NCBI GenBank assembly: GCA_964546585.1
Contig: CAZJKE010000036.1
Span: forward strand, 1 to 20,435
DNA from: CAZJKE01 sp964546585
GTDB taxonomy: Bacteria > Planctomycetota > Phycisphaerae > Phycisphaerales > SM1A02
Length of the DNA stretch: 20,435 nucleotides
Direction of reading: 5' to 3'
Shown: positions 8,175 to 15,703 of the stretch, one piece after another
How the letters are laid out: every line of letters starts with the position of its first letter
Position numbering within the stretch: the stretch's first letter is position 1
Notes under the pieces: model-generated
Told to the model about the DNA's origin: nothing
What the model saw: the letters and a program-made list of their open reading frames with translations, nothing else
Databases searched by the model: none
Made by a program: the position numbers and the translations under genes

Positions 8175-8180
8175 AGTGTA
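8175..8180 (-). promoter_or_regulatory. Candidate -10 box for tRNA-Ser
   Basis: On the minus strand TACACT lies about 26 nt upstream of the tRNA 5' end, which would leave a leader of about 19 nt. It is set in GGTACACT, the same octamer as in the divergent mtn candidate promoter. No good -35 box is visible at 16-18 nt. Confidence 0.3.
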
Positions 8181-8218
8181 CCACGGGGGCGATTCCGCAC
8201 AGCACGCTCACCGGGGGG

Positions 8219-8224
8219 TACACT
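8219..8224 (+). promoter_or_regulatory. Candidate -10 box for the mtnP-mtnA cluster
   Basis: TACACT within GGTACACT lies 45 nt upstream of the mtnP start and would give a 5' leader of about 38 nt. No good -35 box is seen. The 119-bp gap between tRNA-Ser and mtnP shows no recognisable SAM or other riboswitch. Confidence 0.3.
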
Positions 8225-8268
8225 GACCACCGGAAGAGCGACGAGGGTCACATTATTGGGAGTAGTCA

Positions 8269-9156
8269 GTGGTGGAACCCGGAACACCAACAGTGATCGG
8301 TGTCATTGGCGGCAGTGGCATCTACGAGATCGACGGTCTTGCGACTGCTCGCTGGGAACGCATGTCGACACCATTCGGGGATCCCTCCGACGACCTTCTC
8401 TTCGGAGAACTTGAGGGTCAGCCCATGGTCTTTCTTCCTCGGCATGGACGCGGTCATCGCATTCCGCCGACGGAACTCAACTTTCGGGCGAACATCGATG
8501 CGATGAAACGGGCTGGCGTGACCGAGATCATCTCGATCAGCGCGTGTGGTTCATTGCGTGAAGATCTGCCCCCCGGCATGTTCGTCATTGCAGACCAGTT
8601 TGTCGATCGGACCTTCTCGCGAATCAAGAGTTTCTTCGGCACGGGCGTTGTCGCCCATGTGGGATTCGCCCAGCCTGTCTGCCGCCGTCTGGGTGATGCA
8701 TTGGAGGAAGCGATCACGGGACTGAATATTCCGGTTCATCGCGGCGGCACCTATCTGGCCATGGAAGGCCCACAGTTTTCAACGCTCGCCGAGTCTGAAC
8801 TCTATCGATCCTGGGGGTGCGACATCATCGGCATGACAAATATGCCAGAAGCAAAACTCGCCCGCGAAGCAGAGATGTGCTATGCCACCGTCGCAATGGT
8901 GACTGACTACGACTGCTGGCACGCCGAGCACGAGCATGTCTCCGTCGATGCGGTCGTCAAGGTTCTCCTCGACAACGCGGACAAGGGGCGATCGCTCATC
9001 GGGAAGGTAGTGCCCACACTTCGCGGCCGTAAACAGTCGTGCGATGCCGCTTGCCACACTGCGCTCGACAACGCAATCCTCACCCCCCCGGAAGCAAGGG
9101 ACCCGGCGATCGTCGAGAAGTTGGACGCCGTGGCAGGCCGCGTCCTGAGGAACTGA
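8269..9156 (+). CDS. mtnP: S-methyl-5'-thioadenosine phosphorylase
   Basis: This 295-residue cytoplasmic enzyme splits 5'-methylthioadenosine with phosphate into adenine and 5-methylthioribose 1-phosphate. It has the MTAP/PNP family phosphate site GGSGIYE (14-20), PRHGRGH (57-63), AMEGPQFST (164-172), IGMTNMPEAKLAREAEMCYA, and DYDCWH at 213-218. The two Asp of this DYD motif mark preference for adenine nucleosides over the Asn of guanine/hypoxanthine enzymes. The start is GTG at 8269 with GGGAG six nt upstream; a second GTG follows directly. It is first in a tight cluster with mtnA 3 nt downstream. Such enzymes may also cleave 5'-deoxyadenosine, which matters for the cluster's role. Confidence 0.96.
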   Translation: MVEPGTPTVIGVIGGSGIYEIDGLATARWERMSTPFGDPSDDLLFGELEGQPMVFLPRHGRGHRIPPTELNFRANIDAMKRAGVTEIISISACGSLREDLPPGMFVIADQFVDRTFSRIKSFFGTGVVAHVGFAQPVCRRLGDALEEAITGLNIPVHRGGTYLAMEGPQFSTLAESELYRSWGCDIIGMTNMPEAKLAREAEMCYATVAMVTDYDCWHAEHEHVSVDAVVKVLLDNADKGRSLIGKVVPTLRGRKQSCDAACHTALDNAILTPPEARDPAIVEKLDAVAGRVLRN

Positions 9157-9159
9157 CCC

Positions 9160-10272
9160 ATGCTTGTTGACGGCACGCCCATGCGAACGATTTGGCTGGA
9201 CGATACCGACTCCACAGTTCGGATCATTGACCAGACACGATTGCCCCACGAGTTTGCCATTGCCGATTTGAACTCACTTGATGATGCAGCGCACGCTATT
9301 TCCACAATGCAGGTACGGGGCGCGCCCCTCATTGGCGCGGCGGCCGCGTGGGGTGTTGCGTTGGCCATGCGCGAGGATGCGAGTGACGCAAGCCTTGAGC
9401 GGGCATGTGCAACGCTTCTCGAAACACGTCCGACAGCGGTCAACCTGCGTTGGGCTCTGGACGAGATGGCCGCAGTGCTCAATTCCATCTCAAGGGAACA
9501 ACGACGCTCCGCCGCGTATGCCAGGGCGCAGGCGATTGCAGATGAAGATGTCGACATCTGCTCGCGACTGGGTGACCACGGCCATCGCCTCATCGAGACT
9601 CTTCGTGGTGCCAGCGCCAGCAACGAACGCTTCAATATCCTGACCCATTGCAACGCGGGTTGGCTCGCCACCGTCGATTGGGGAACTGCGCTTGCCCCGG
9701 TCTACAAAGCCCATGACGCGGGCATTCCAGTGCATGTCTGGGTGGACGAAACGCGGCCTCGCAATCAGGGTGCATCCCTGACCTGCTGGGAACTCGCAGA
9801 ACACGGCGTCCCTCACACACTGATTGTCGACAATGTTGGCGGTCATCTCATGCAGCACGGCATGGTCGACATGGTGATAACCGGCAGCGATCGCACCACC
9901 GCTGCCGGGGATGTCTGTAACAAGATCGGAACCTATTTGAAGGCACTCGCTGCGTTCGACAATGATGTCCCCTTCCATGTCGCTCTGCCCGGAACAACGA
10001 TCGACTGGGCAATAACGGACGGCATTGAGGATGTTCCCATTGAGGAGCGAAGCGAGGGCGAGGTTACGCAGATCTCGGGACTTTCAGAGGCTGGTCGGTT
10101 TGAGGTAGTCTCCATCGCACCGACAGGTACGTCGGCAGCCAACTACGCTTTCGACATCACTCCTGCGCGGTTGGTCACGGGGTTGATCACTGAACGGGGC
10201 GTGGCGGAAGCATCTGTAGAAGGGTTGGCCGCCTTGTATCCGGAGCATGCGGGATCGGTGGAACAAACATGA
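9160..10272 (+). CDS. mtnA: S-methyl-5-thioribose-1-phosphate isomerase
   Basis: The 370-residue product converts methylthioribose 1-phosphate to methylthioribulose 1-phosphate. Family features are RGAPLIGAAAAWG (53-65), LTHCNAG with the catalytic Cys164, VDETRPRNQGASLT (195-208) and ITGSDR with the catalytic Asp244, then NKIGTY. These separate it from the related eIF2B subunits. GAGGAA inside the mtnP end lies 7 nt before the ATG, and only 3 nt separate the genes, so translation is likely coupled. Its own stop overlaps the next start as ATGA. An in-frame ATG seven codons on is possible but less well placed. Confidence 0.96.
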   Translation: MLVDGTPMRTIWLDDTDSTVRIIDQTRLPHEFAIADLNSLDDAAHAISTMQVRGAPLIGAAAAWGVALAMREDASDASLERACATLLETRPTAVNLRWALDEMAAVLNSISREQRRSAAYARAQAIADEDVDICSRLGDHGHRLIETLRGASASNERFNILTHCNAGWLATVDWGTALAPVYKAHDAGIPVHVWVDETRPRNQGASLTCWELAEHGVPHTLIVDNVGGHLMQHGMVDMVITGSDRTTAAGDVCNKIGTYLKALAAFDNDVPFHVALPGTTIDWAITDGIEDVPIEERSEGEVTQISGLSEAGRFEVVSIAPTGTSAANYAFDITPARLVTGLITERGVAEASVEGLAALYPEHAGSVEQT

Positions 10273-12302
10273 GAAACCTCTGGTCAGAGCGTGACGCCCG
10301 TGCCCTGGTCCGCCGCTACGCTCGCGACGGTGTCAACCGGGACCGGGCGCTTCGTGTCTACTCGTCGCGGCTTCTTGGAAGCGATGATCGCCTGGTCATG
10401 CATGGCGGAGGTAACACCTCCGTCAAGACCATCATGGCCGACCCGCTGGGCGAGCAGACGGAAGTTCTGTGCATCAAGGGCAGCGGCTGGGATCTCCGCA
10501 CCATCGAGCCAGCAGGCCTTCCCGCCGTTCGACTGGAGATCCTCCGCCGCCTGATCAAGCTCGATGAACTCACCGACGAAGACATGGTGAACATGCAGCG
10601 AACCAATCTTCTGGACAGCACAGCCCCGAACCCGTCGGTCGAAACGCTCCTTCACGCTTTTCTCCCGCACACATTCATCGACCACACGCATGCCAATGCC
10701 GTGTTGGCACTGACCGATCAAGTGGATGGCGATGCAGTGTGCCGCCGACTGTTCGGGAGAACCATGGGCTATGTGCCCTACATCATGCCTGGATTTGCGC
10801 TGGCCAAGAAGGCGTTCGAGGTGTATCGGAAGCATCCTGATGTAGAAGGGCTCATCCTCTTCAAGCACGGCATCTTTACATTCGGTGACACGGCGCGCGA
10901 AGCGTATGGGCGAATGATCGATAAGGTTACGCTTGCAGAGAAACGACTTGCCAGAGGAAGGAAGCGGGTGTTCGCTGCTGCGGCCCTGCCGAAACGCATC
11001 GCCAGGGCCGCTGAAGTCGCCCCCATCCTGCGGGGTCTTCTCAACGAAGGTACTTCGAACATGGTGCTGGACTTTCGCACCAGCCGTTCCATTCGTGCAT
11101 TTGTGGATGGTCGCGATGTAAGGAAGTACAGCCAGCGCGGTACGGCGACGCCGGATCATGTCATTCGCCTGAAACGAAAACCAATGGTTGTTCCCGCACC
11201 AGACGCGTCGGATGTGCAGAGCTTTGCTGGAGCCGCCGCCCGGTCTCTTCGCGCGTATACAAAATCCTACCATGCCTACTTCGAGCGGCAGAACGCTCGA
11301 CTGGACATTCCGAAGAAGGAACTGGACCCCTTGCCACGAGTCGTGCTTGTCCCCGGACTCGGTTTGTTCGGCGCAGGCAATACTTCAAAGGCAGCAGCCA
11401 TTGCGGGCGACCTTGCCGAGGCCAATGTCGAGGTCATCACCGGCGCTGAATCTCTTGGCTCGTACAAAGTGATTCCGGAGCGGGATGCCTTCGACATCGA
11501 ATACTGGTCGCTGGAGCAAGCGAAGTTGGGTGGACGCACACCCTTGCCCATGGAAGGCATGGTCTGCGCGATTTCCGGGGGCGGTTCCGGCATCGGCGCG
11601 GCGACGGCCCATGCATTTGCAAGACAGGGATGCGAGGTCGCAGTTCTGGATCTTGATGCCAAGGCGGCGGATCAGGTTGCCGGCGAAATCGGAGGGCTCG
11701 GGCTGGCTTGCGATGTGACATCGAAACGATCGATCAACTCCGCGATGGACAGAGTAGTTGCTCGGTTTGGCGGCGTTGACATCGTCGTGTCCAATGCTGG
11801 TGCTGCGTGGCAGGGCCAAATCGGCGAAGTGTCTGACGCGGTTCTTCGAAAGAGTTTCGAACTCAACTTCTGGGGACACCAGAATGTGGCGAGGAAGGCC
11901 GTCGCCATCATGCAGACGCAGGGAACCGGAGGGTGTCTGTTGTTCAATGCATCCAAGCAGGCGTTGAATCCTGGCCGCGACTTCGGCCCATACGGCCTGC
12001 CCAAGGCAGCGACACTCTCCCTGATGCGGCAGTACGCCGTCGATTATGGTGGCGATGGGATTCGTTCCAACGCCATCAACGCCGACCGTATTCGTTCTGG
12101 AATGCTGAGTGAGGACATGATTGCATCGCGATCGCGGGCCCGTGGCCTTGACGAGGCGGAGTACATGGCTGGGAACCTTCTGGGAAAGGAAGTGCGAGCC
12201 GAGGATGTTGCTGCTGCATTTGTCTATCTCGCATCTGCAGAGAGGACAACGGCAGCGGTACTTACCGTCGATGGCGGCAACATTGCGGCATCGGTACGAT
12301 AG
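10269..12302 (+). CDS. Bifunctional class II aldolase / short-chain dehydrogenase
   Basis: This 677-residue fusion has an N-terminal class II aldolase domain (about 20-230): phosphate-binding GGGNTS at 46-51, probable catalytic Glu125, and metal ligands His139, His141 and His200. A family-typical middle (VVLVPGLGLFGAG at 358-370, FDIEYWSLEQAKL) leads to a C-terminal SDR domain (about 430-677) with GGGSGIG at 437-443, Asp461 favouring NAD over NADP, NAG at 509-511, Ser562, Tyr575 and Lys579. Known relatives (RhaE/YuxG type) cleave rhamnulose 1-phosphate to DHAP and L-lactaldehyde, which the SDR half oxidises. Here the start overlaps the mtnA stop (ATGA), and no rhamnose genes are present, so methylthioribulose 1-phosphate or 5-deoxyribulose 1-phosphate is the likelier substrate (inference). 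Confidence 0.93.
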   Translation: MRNLWSERDARALVRRYARDGVNRDRALRVYSSRLLGSDDRLVMHGGGNTSVKTIMADPLGEQTEVLCIKGSGWDLRTIEPAGLPAVRLEILRRLIKLDELTDEDMVNMQRTNLLDSTAPNPSVETLLHAFLPHTFIDHTHANAVLALTDQVDGDAVCRRLFGRTMGYVPYIMPGFALAKKAFEVYRKHPDVEGLILFKHGIFTFGDTAREAYGRMIDKVTLAEKRLARGRKRVFAAAALPKRIARAAEVAPILRGLLNEGTSNMVLDFRTSRSIRAFVDGRDVRKYSQRGTATPDHVIRLKRKPMVVPAPDASDVQSFAGAAARSLRAYTKSYHAYFERQNARLDIPKKELDPLPRVVLVPGLGLFGAGNTSKAAAIAGDLAEANVEVITGAESLGSYKVIPERDAFDIEYWSLEQAKLGGRTPLPMEGMVCAISGGGSGIGAATAHAFARQGCEVAVLDLDAKAADQVAGEIGGLGLACDVTSKRSINSAMDRVVARFGGVDIVVSNAGAAWQGQIGEVSDAVLRKSFELNFWGHQNVARKAVAIMQTQGTGGCLLFNASKQALNPGRDFGPYGLPKAATLSLMRQYAVDYGGDGIRSNAINADRIRSGMLSEDMIASRSRARGLDEAEYMAGNLLGKEVRAEDVAAAFVYLASAERTTAAVLTVDGGNIAASVR

Positions 12303-12325
12303 GAAGGTAACAAGGGAGAGCATCC

Positions 12326-12541
12326 ATGGAGATCAGTGACAGAAGTTTCATCGCAACAGTACTCCTGTGTTTCTTTATCGGCGGCCTCGGCGCCCATCGT
12401 TTCTATGTTGGCAAGATCGGCACCGGCATTCTCATGCTCATCACATGCGGCGGCTTGGGCATTTGGACGATCGTCGATTTCGTCATGATCGTCTGCGGCA
12501 CATTCACCGATGCCGAAGGGCGATTGATCAAACAGCAATAG
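12326..12541 (+). CDS. TM2 domain-containing membrane protein
   Basis: The 71-residue protein has two transmembrane helices (about 8-24 and 33-58) with the TM2 hallmarks GGLGAHRFYVGKIGTGI and GGLGIWTIVDFVMI. AAGGGAGAG lies 5-13 nt upstream of the ATG. The gene is 23 nt after the aldolase-dehydrogenase gene and may be the last member of that transcript. TM2 proteins have no settled biochemical role in bacteria, and a link to the metabolic cluster is not implied by the sequence. A perfect palindrome follows its stop. Confidence 0.92.
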   Translation: MEISDRSFIATVLLCFFIGGLGAHRFYVGKIGTGILMLITCGGLGIWTIVDFVMIVCGTFTDAEGRLIKQQ

Positions 12542-12550
12542 CGCAATGAG

Positions 12551-12580
12551 GTGTCCGGTACCGGTACCGGTACCGGACAC
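12551..12580. repeat. Perfect 30-bp GGTACC-rich palindrome between convergent genes
   Basis: The segment equals its own reverse complement over all 30 bases. Outer arms GTGTCC/GGACAC enclose three tandem GGTACC hexamers. It can form a long hairpin in either strand's RNA and sits 9 nt after the TM2 stop and 5 nt before the end of the reductase gene, so a bidirectional terminator or transcript-end stabiliser is plausible. There is no T-run on either side. It could also be one copy of a dispersed palindromic repeat. Confidence 0.85.
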
Positions 12581-12585
12581 GTCGT

Positions 12586-13578
12586 TCAGTACACTTCGAT
12601 CATGCAGCGGTGGGTGGGCTTGATCTGCCGCTTCATGTCCGCATTGGTCCAATCATCCGGCGATGTCACCGCCAGTGCAGGATCGATCGTCATGTACGGC
12701 TCGCCCAGACCTGATGAGGCAAGCATCTGGTAGAGCCCAAATTGCATGCCCAGCAGACCGCAGGCGTACACCAGTGTTCTGGAGTTCTGCAGAACCGGGC
12801 CGAAAGTACCAATCTCTTCCTGAAGCAGATGATGTACATAGCGGCCGCGGCGGCCGTCAGCCATCGGTTCACGGCTGATCGCTGTGTGATATGAGAAGTT
12901 GTCGTGTTCTTCGGCGAGCTCCCGGAACAGATCGTCGTACAACAGAGTCGTGGTATAGGGAACTCCCTGTACCAGCGCTACACGACTCGGCGTCGGCCCG
13001 CTCGGCCGCCGCAAGAGTTCCAGGACCATGGATCTGAACGGTGCAATTCCGGTGCCCGTTGCAAGAAAGAGATAGTCATGAACATCCGGATTCTCCGGAA
13101 GCACAAATCGTTTGCCGCTTGGGCCGGTCAGCATCGCCTCATCGCCAACCCGCATGTCGCACATGTAGTTGCTGCAGACGCCGAGGAAGAGAGAGTGATC
13201 CTCGGGATCATCGCCCTCCTTCTGCGGTTTTCGCTCATCAATCAATCGCTTCACGCAAGTCGCAATGACATTCCCCTCCCCATCCTCGCCCCAACTTGGG
13301 CTGGAGGTGGAGTAGAGCCGAAGCGCGTGTGGCTTTCCCCGCTCGTCTTCGCCAGGGGCAATGACGCCAAAGGCCTGACCGGGAAGGATGTTGCCCGCCA
13401 ATGGAGTGCCCGACACATCGAATGCAACATGCCGAACGAAACTCTCCGAACGCCCTCGTTGGCAGATGGACGACTCGACGAGCCGCCCCACCACCGGCGC
13501 CTTGGGGCGAACCAGATTCACTTCCGGCATCGCGAGTCTTGGGTCTTGAGATGATGCTGTCTCTGCCATGGTCTTCAT
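12586..13578 (-). CDS. Plant-type ferredoxin-NADP(+) reductase
   Basis: This 330-residue flavoenzyme should pass electrons between ferredoxin and NADP(H). The FAD-binding beta-barrel carries RLYSTSSP (87-94) and GVCSNYMCDM (133-142); the NADP-binding half carries FLATGTGIAPFRS (171-183) and the conserved Cys in YACGL. It ends in Tyr (MIEVY), the aromatic residue that stacks on FAD in this family. These features match plant/cyanobacterial-type FNR rather than the thioredoxin-reductase-like type. The start is ATG at 13578; a second ATG three codons later is possible. A tiny ORF ends 3 nt upstream. No phycobilisome linker or ferredoxin domain is fused. Confidence 0.95.
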   Translation of the reverse strand: MKTMAETASSQDPRLAMPEVNLVRPKAPVVGRLVESSICQRGRSESFVRHVAFDVSGTPLAGNILPGQAFGVIAPGEDERGKPHALRLYSTSSPSWGEDGEGNVIATCVKRLIDERKPQKEGDDPEDHSLFLGVCSNYMCDMRVGDEAMLTGPSGKRFVLPENPDVHDYLFLATGTGIAPFRSMVLELLRRPSGPTPSRVALVQGVPYTTTLLYDDLFRELAEEHDNFSYHTAISREPMADGRRGRYVHHLLQEEIGTFGPVLQNSRTLVYACGLLGMQFGLYQMLASSGLGEPYMTIDPALAVTSPDDWTNADMKRQIKPTHRCMIEVY

Positions 13579-13581
13579 CGC

Positions 13582-13677
13582 CTAAAGCGGCTCCTTCAAG
13601 AGCACCTGCCTTCTCATCTTTCGCCTAAAGTCATCGATGATCGCTTCATCAACATACGCTTCGCCGTTTCTGGACAT
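13582..13677 (-). CDS. Tiny ORF abutting the ferredoxin-NADP reductase gene
   Basis: An ATG at 13677 opens 31 residues ending TAG at 13582, after which GCG and the reductase ATG follow. An in-frame GTG at 13695 would give 37 residues. The peptide is charged and probably helical (EAYVDEAIIDDFRRKMRRQV), unlike the low-complexity shadows nearby. The 3-nt spacing suggests translational coupling to the reductase. The same frame continues far upstream only as antisense of the HD gene. No family is recognised, and a short leader peptide or chance ORF remain possible. Confidence 0.4.
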   Translation of the reverse strand: MSRNGEAYVDEAIIDDFRRKMRRQVLLKEPL

Positions 13678-13815
13678 GCTCAGACAAACGATCACTTGCT
13701 GGGGAGCCGGTGAGGATTCTTCGTGGCATTGGATTATCCTCTGAGGTCCCGAAGGGTGATGATACACGAAGCCCGATGCTGCAGCGGCGCCGCAGGGCCG
13801 TGTATCCTGCATGCG

Positions 13816-14382
13816 ATGTCGCCCGAAACTGCCCGATCGCTGATGCACGAGTGGGTTGAGAATCCAGCGCTTCGCCAGCACATGGAGTGCGTGGCGGCGT
13901 GCATGGGGGCCTTTTGTGATGGCGATGAGGCGGAGCGGGATCGATGGACTGTCGCGGGTCTCCTGCACGACTTCGACTACGAAAAGCACCCCTCGCAAGA
14001 GGAGCATCCGTTCGTGGGGGTTGCCCACTTGCAAGAGCACACCGATGTGGATAAGGGAATCATCGAAGCGATCCTCGGGCACGCACCATACAGCGGCGTT
14101 CCCCGCGAAACCGCCATGGCAAGAACGCTCTTTGCAGTAGATGAACTCGCTGGATTCATCGTTGCCTGTGCACTTGTTCGGCCGACTGGGCTCGAAGGGA
14201 TGGCCGCCAAGAGCGTTCGAAAGAAACTCAAGAACAAGGCGTTCGCCGCGGCGGTCTCCAGAGAGGACATTCAGTTGGGCGTTGAAGAACTCGGCGCAGA
14301 ACTGGGGCCTCACATCGATCGTTGCATCGCTGCCATCGCCTGTGATGGCTTGGAATTCAGCAGTCCCCCCAGGCCGCAATAA
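13816..14382 (+). CDS. HD domain-containing hydrolase
   Basis: From the ATG at 13816 the protein is 188 residues; relatives start the same way (MxxExAxxLxxEWVxNxxLxxHM), so upstream GTG 13723 and ATG 13759 are not preferred. The metal site of the HD superfamily is complete: His22, His51-Asp52 in AGLLHDFDYEKHP, and Asp109, with a further His at 89 (LGHAPYSG). Such proteins are metal-dependent phosphohydrolases, often on nucleotides; the substrate is not known for this subgroup. It is divergent from the reductase gene, and its last 26 nt overlap the end of the convergent beta-propeller gene. No clear Shine-Dalgarno sequence is seen. Confidence 0.88.
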   Translation: MSPETARSLMHEWVENPALRQHMECVAACMGAFCDGDEAERDRWTVAGLLHDFDYEKHPSQEEHPFVGVAHLQEHTDVDKGIIEAILGHAPYSGVPRETAMARTLFAVDELAGFIVACALVRPTGLEGMAAKSVRKKLKNKAFAAAVSREDIQLGVEELGAELGPHIDRCIAAIACDGLEFSSPPRPQ

Positions 14383-15703
14383 CCGCGAGAAGGTCTGACA
14401 CATCGACCGCACCGCTCTGGTCAATATCCTCGATGCACGACACACAGGGACCCCATGCCGCAATGACCTGCAGCAGGTCTCCGACAGCAACCGCGCCGTC
14501 ACCATTCAAGTCGCCGGGGCAGGTACAGGGTTGCGTCATGCCGTCGTAGAAACGAACTTCTCCGTCGGGCTCCGCCCACGGTCCGCCGATGATTGCATGG
14601 TCGCCGCTCAAGGCGACTGACCATCCGAACTCTGCCTCCTCGGCAGGTCCGGGCGAGACGAGTACTGCCCGCTCAATCCACATGCCGTCGATCAGGTCGT
14701 ACACGACGGCGGCGCCAGCGGCCATGCCATCGACATCTGCATATCGAGTACCGACAATCATGACGCCCTCTTCCATCGAAACGCACACACCGAATTGATC
14801 GCCAACGGCCACTTTGCTGGACGGGTCAATCCTCTGGACCGGTCCCCAACCGCCAAACCCTTCCTGAAAAAGGAAGACGCTTCCGGCGTCCTCGCCGCCA
14901 TCGTCATCCCGATACGACCCGAGCGCAACCATGCCACCGTTGACGGCCGCCCCGAATCCCAGATAGTCGGATGGTTCTCCGGACGGATCGGACAGCGTTG
15001 CAACCTCGAAGAACATGACATCGCCACGGTCGAAAATGTGCCCTCGCCCGCGGGCGTCATCGGCCCACGGAGCACCGAGAACAATCCGCTCTCCGTCCAT
15101 GGCAAGGCCGAGCCCGAACTGGTCGCCTGCTCCACCGGAATTCGGAACCAGTTTCTGTAGTTGGAACCACCTACCGGAGTCAAACTGGAACACATAGGCG
15201 GAACCAGAGGATGTGCCGTTGTCGTCATCCAGCGGCGCGGTCACGACGCAGACATCGCCAGCAATGGCGACGCGTCGCCCGAAGGTATCGCCGGCACCGC
15301 CGTCCTCGGCAATCAGTTTGGCTGTCTGGGACCACGTGCCCCCCTGCCGTTCAAAGACATAAGCAGCTCCACTGTCGCTACCCGCGTGGTCTTCGAACCA
15401 CGATCCTGCAATCACACGATCACCGCTGATGTCTACACACACGCCGAGCATGTCACCGGAGTTGCCGTCTTCGGCGATCAGCTCCGCTTCTCTTATCCAT
15501 GTGTCACCTGCACGGCGGTACACAATGGCCATGCCGGAGGCCCAGGCGTTTCCGGTCCCGATTGGGGCACCAATGACGGCAAGGTCGCCGTCCATGGCAA
15601 CGGATGTGCCGGAAACACCGCCGGGGGTCGTTGCAGGAATATCTGCTGGCGCAGGGCACTGCGCCGAAAGGACCAATGTGATCGCAGTCAGCACGGTCCC
15701 CAT
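14357..15703 (-). CDS. Secreted seven-repeat FG-GAP-like beta-propeller with dockerin-like C-terminus
   Basis: The ATG at 15703 gives 448 residues beginning with a signal peptide (GTVLTAITLVLSAQC). Seven repeats follow, recognisable as GVSGTSVAMDG, GDMLGVCV, GDTFGRRV, GDQFGLGL, DYLGFGAAV, GDQFGVCV and AEFGWSV, each followed by a strand and a SGxAYVF-like segment; seven is the count of an integrin-alpha-type propeller. Residues 395-448 are two dockerin-like calcium repeats ending WGDC at the stop. The protein is presumably exported; partner and ligand are unknown. The start codon lies inside the last codons of the upstream cupredoxin gene (16-nt overlap), so the two form a unit. A longer frame from 15784 encodes Arg-rich shadow sequence. 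Confidence 0.87.
   Translation of the reverse strand: MGTVLTAITLVLSAQCPAPADIPATTPGGVSGTSVAMDGDLAVIGAPIGTGNAWASGMAIVYRRAGDTWIREAELIAEDGNSGDMLGVCVDISGDRVIAGSWFEDHAGSDSGAAYVFERQGGTWSQTAKLIAEDGGAGDTFGRRVAIAGDVCVVTAPLDDDNGTSSGSAYVFQFDSGRWFQLQKLVPNSGGAGDQFGLGLAMDGERIVLGAPWADDARGRGHIFDRGDVMFFEVATLSDPSGEPSDYLGFGAAVNGGMVALGSYRDDDGGEDAGSVFLFQEGFGGWGPVQRIDPSSKVAVGDQFGVCVSMEEGVMIVGTRYADVDGMAAGAAVVYDLIDGMWIERAVLVSPGPAEEAEFGWSVALSGDHAIIGGPWAEPDGEVRFYDGMTQPCTCPGDLNGDGAVAVGDLLQVIAAWGPCVSCIEDIDQSGAVDVSDLLAVIAAWGDC

Noticed and set aside
8150..8268. SAM or other riboswitch upstream of mtnP
   Set aside because: The expected leader is only about 38 nt and no known riboswitch core or terminator hairpin is visible.
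7964..8290. Minus-strand ORF of 108 codons across the tRNA-Ser gene
   Set aside because: It runs through the tRNA and the beta-helix gene end with no domain; it is a chance frame.
11385..12323. Long minus-strand ORF (312 codons) opposite the aldolase-dehydrogenase gene
   Set aside because: It is antisense to a clear SDR domain with intact motifs and has Cys/His/Arg-rich shadow composition and no recognisable domain. The same holds for the minus-strand ORF at 10284-11273.
12551..12580. Insertion sequence end or attachment site at the GGTACC palindrome
   Set aside because: No transposase or integrase gene, no target duplication and no second copy in the window; the flanking genes are intact.
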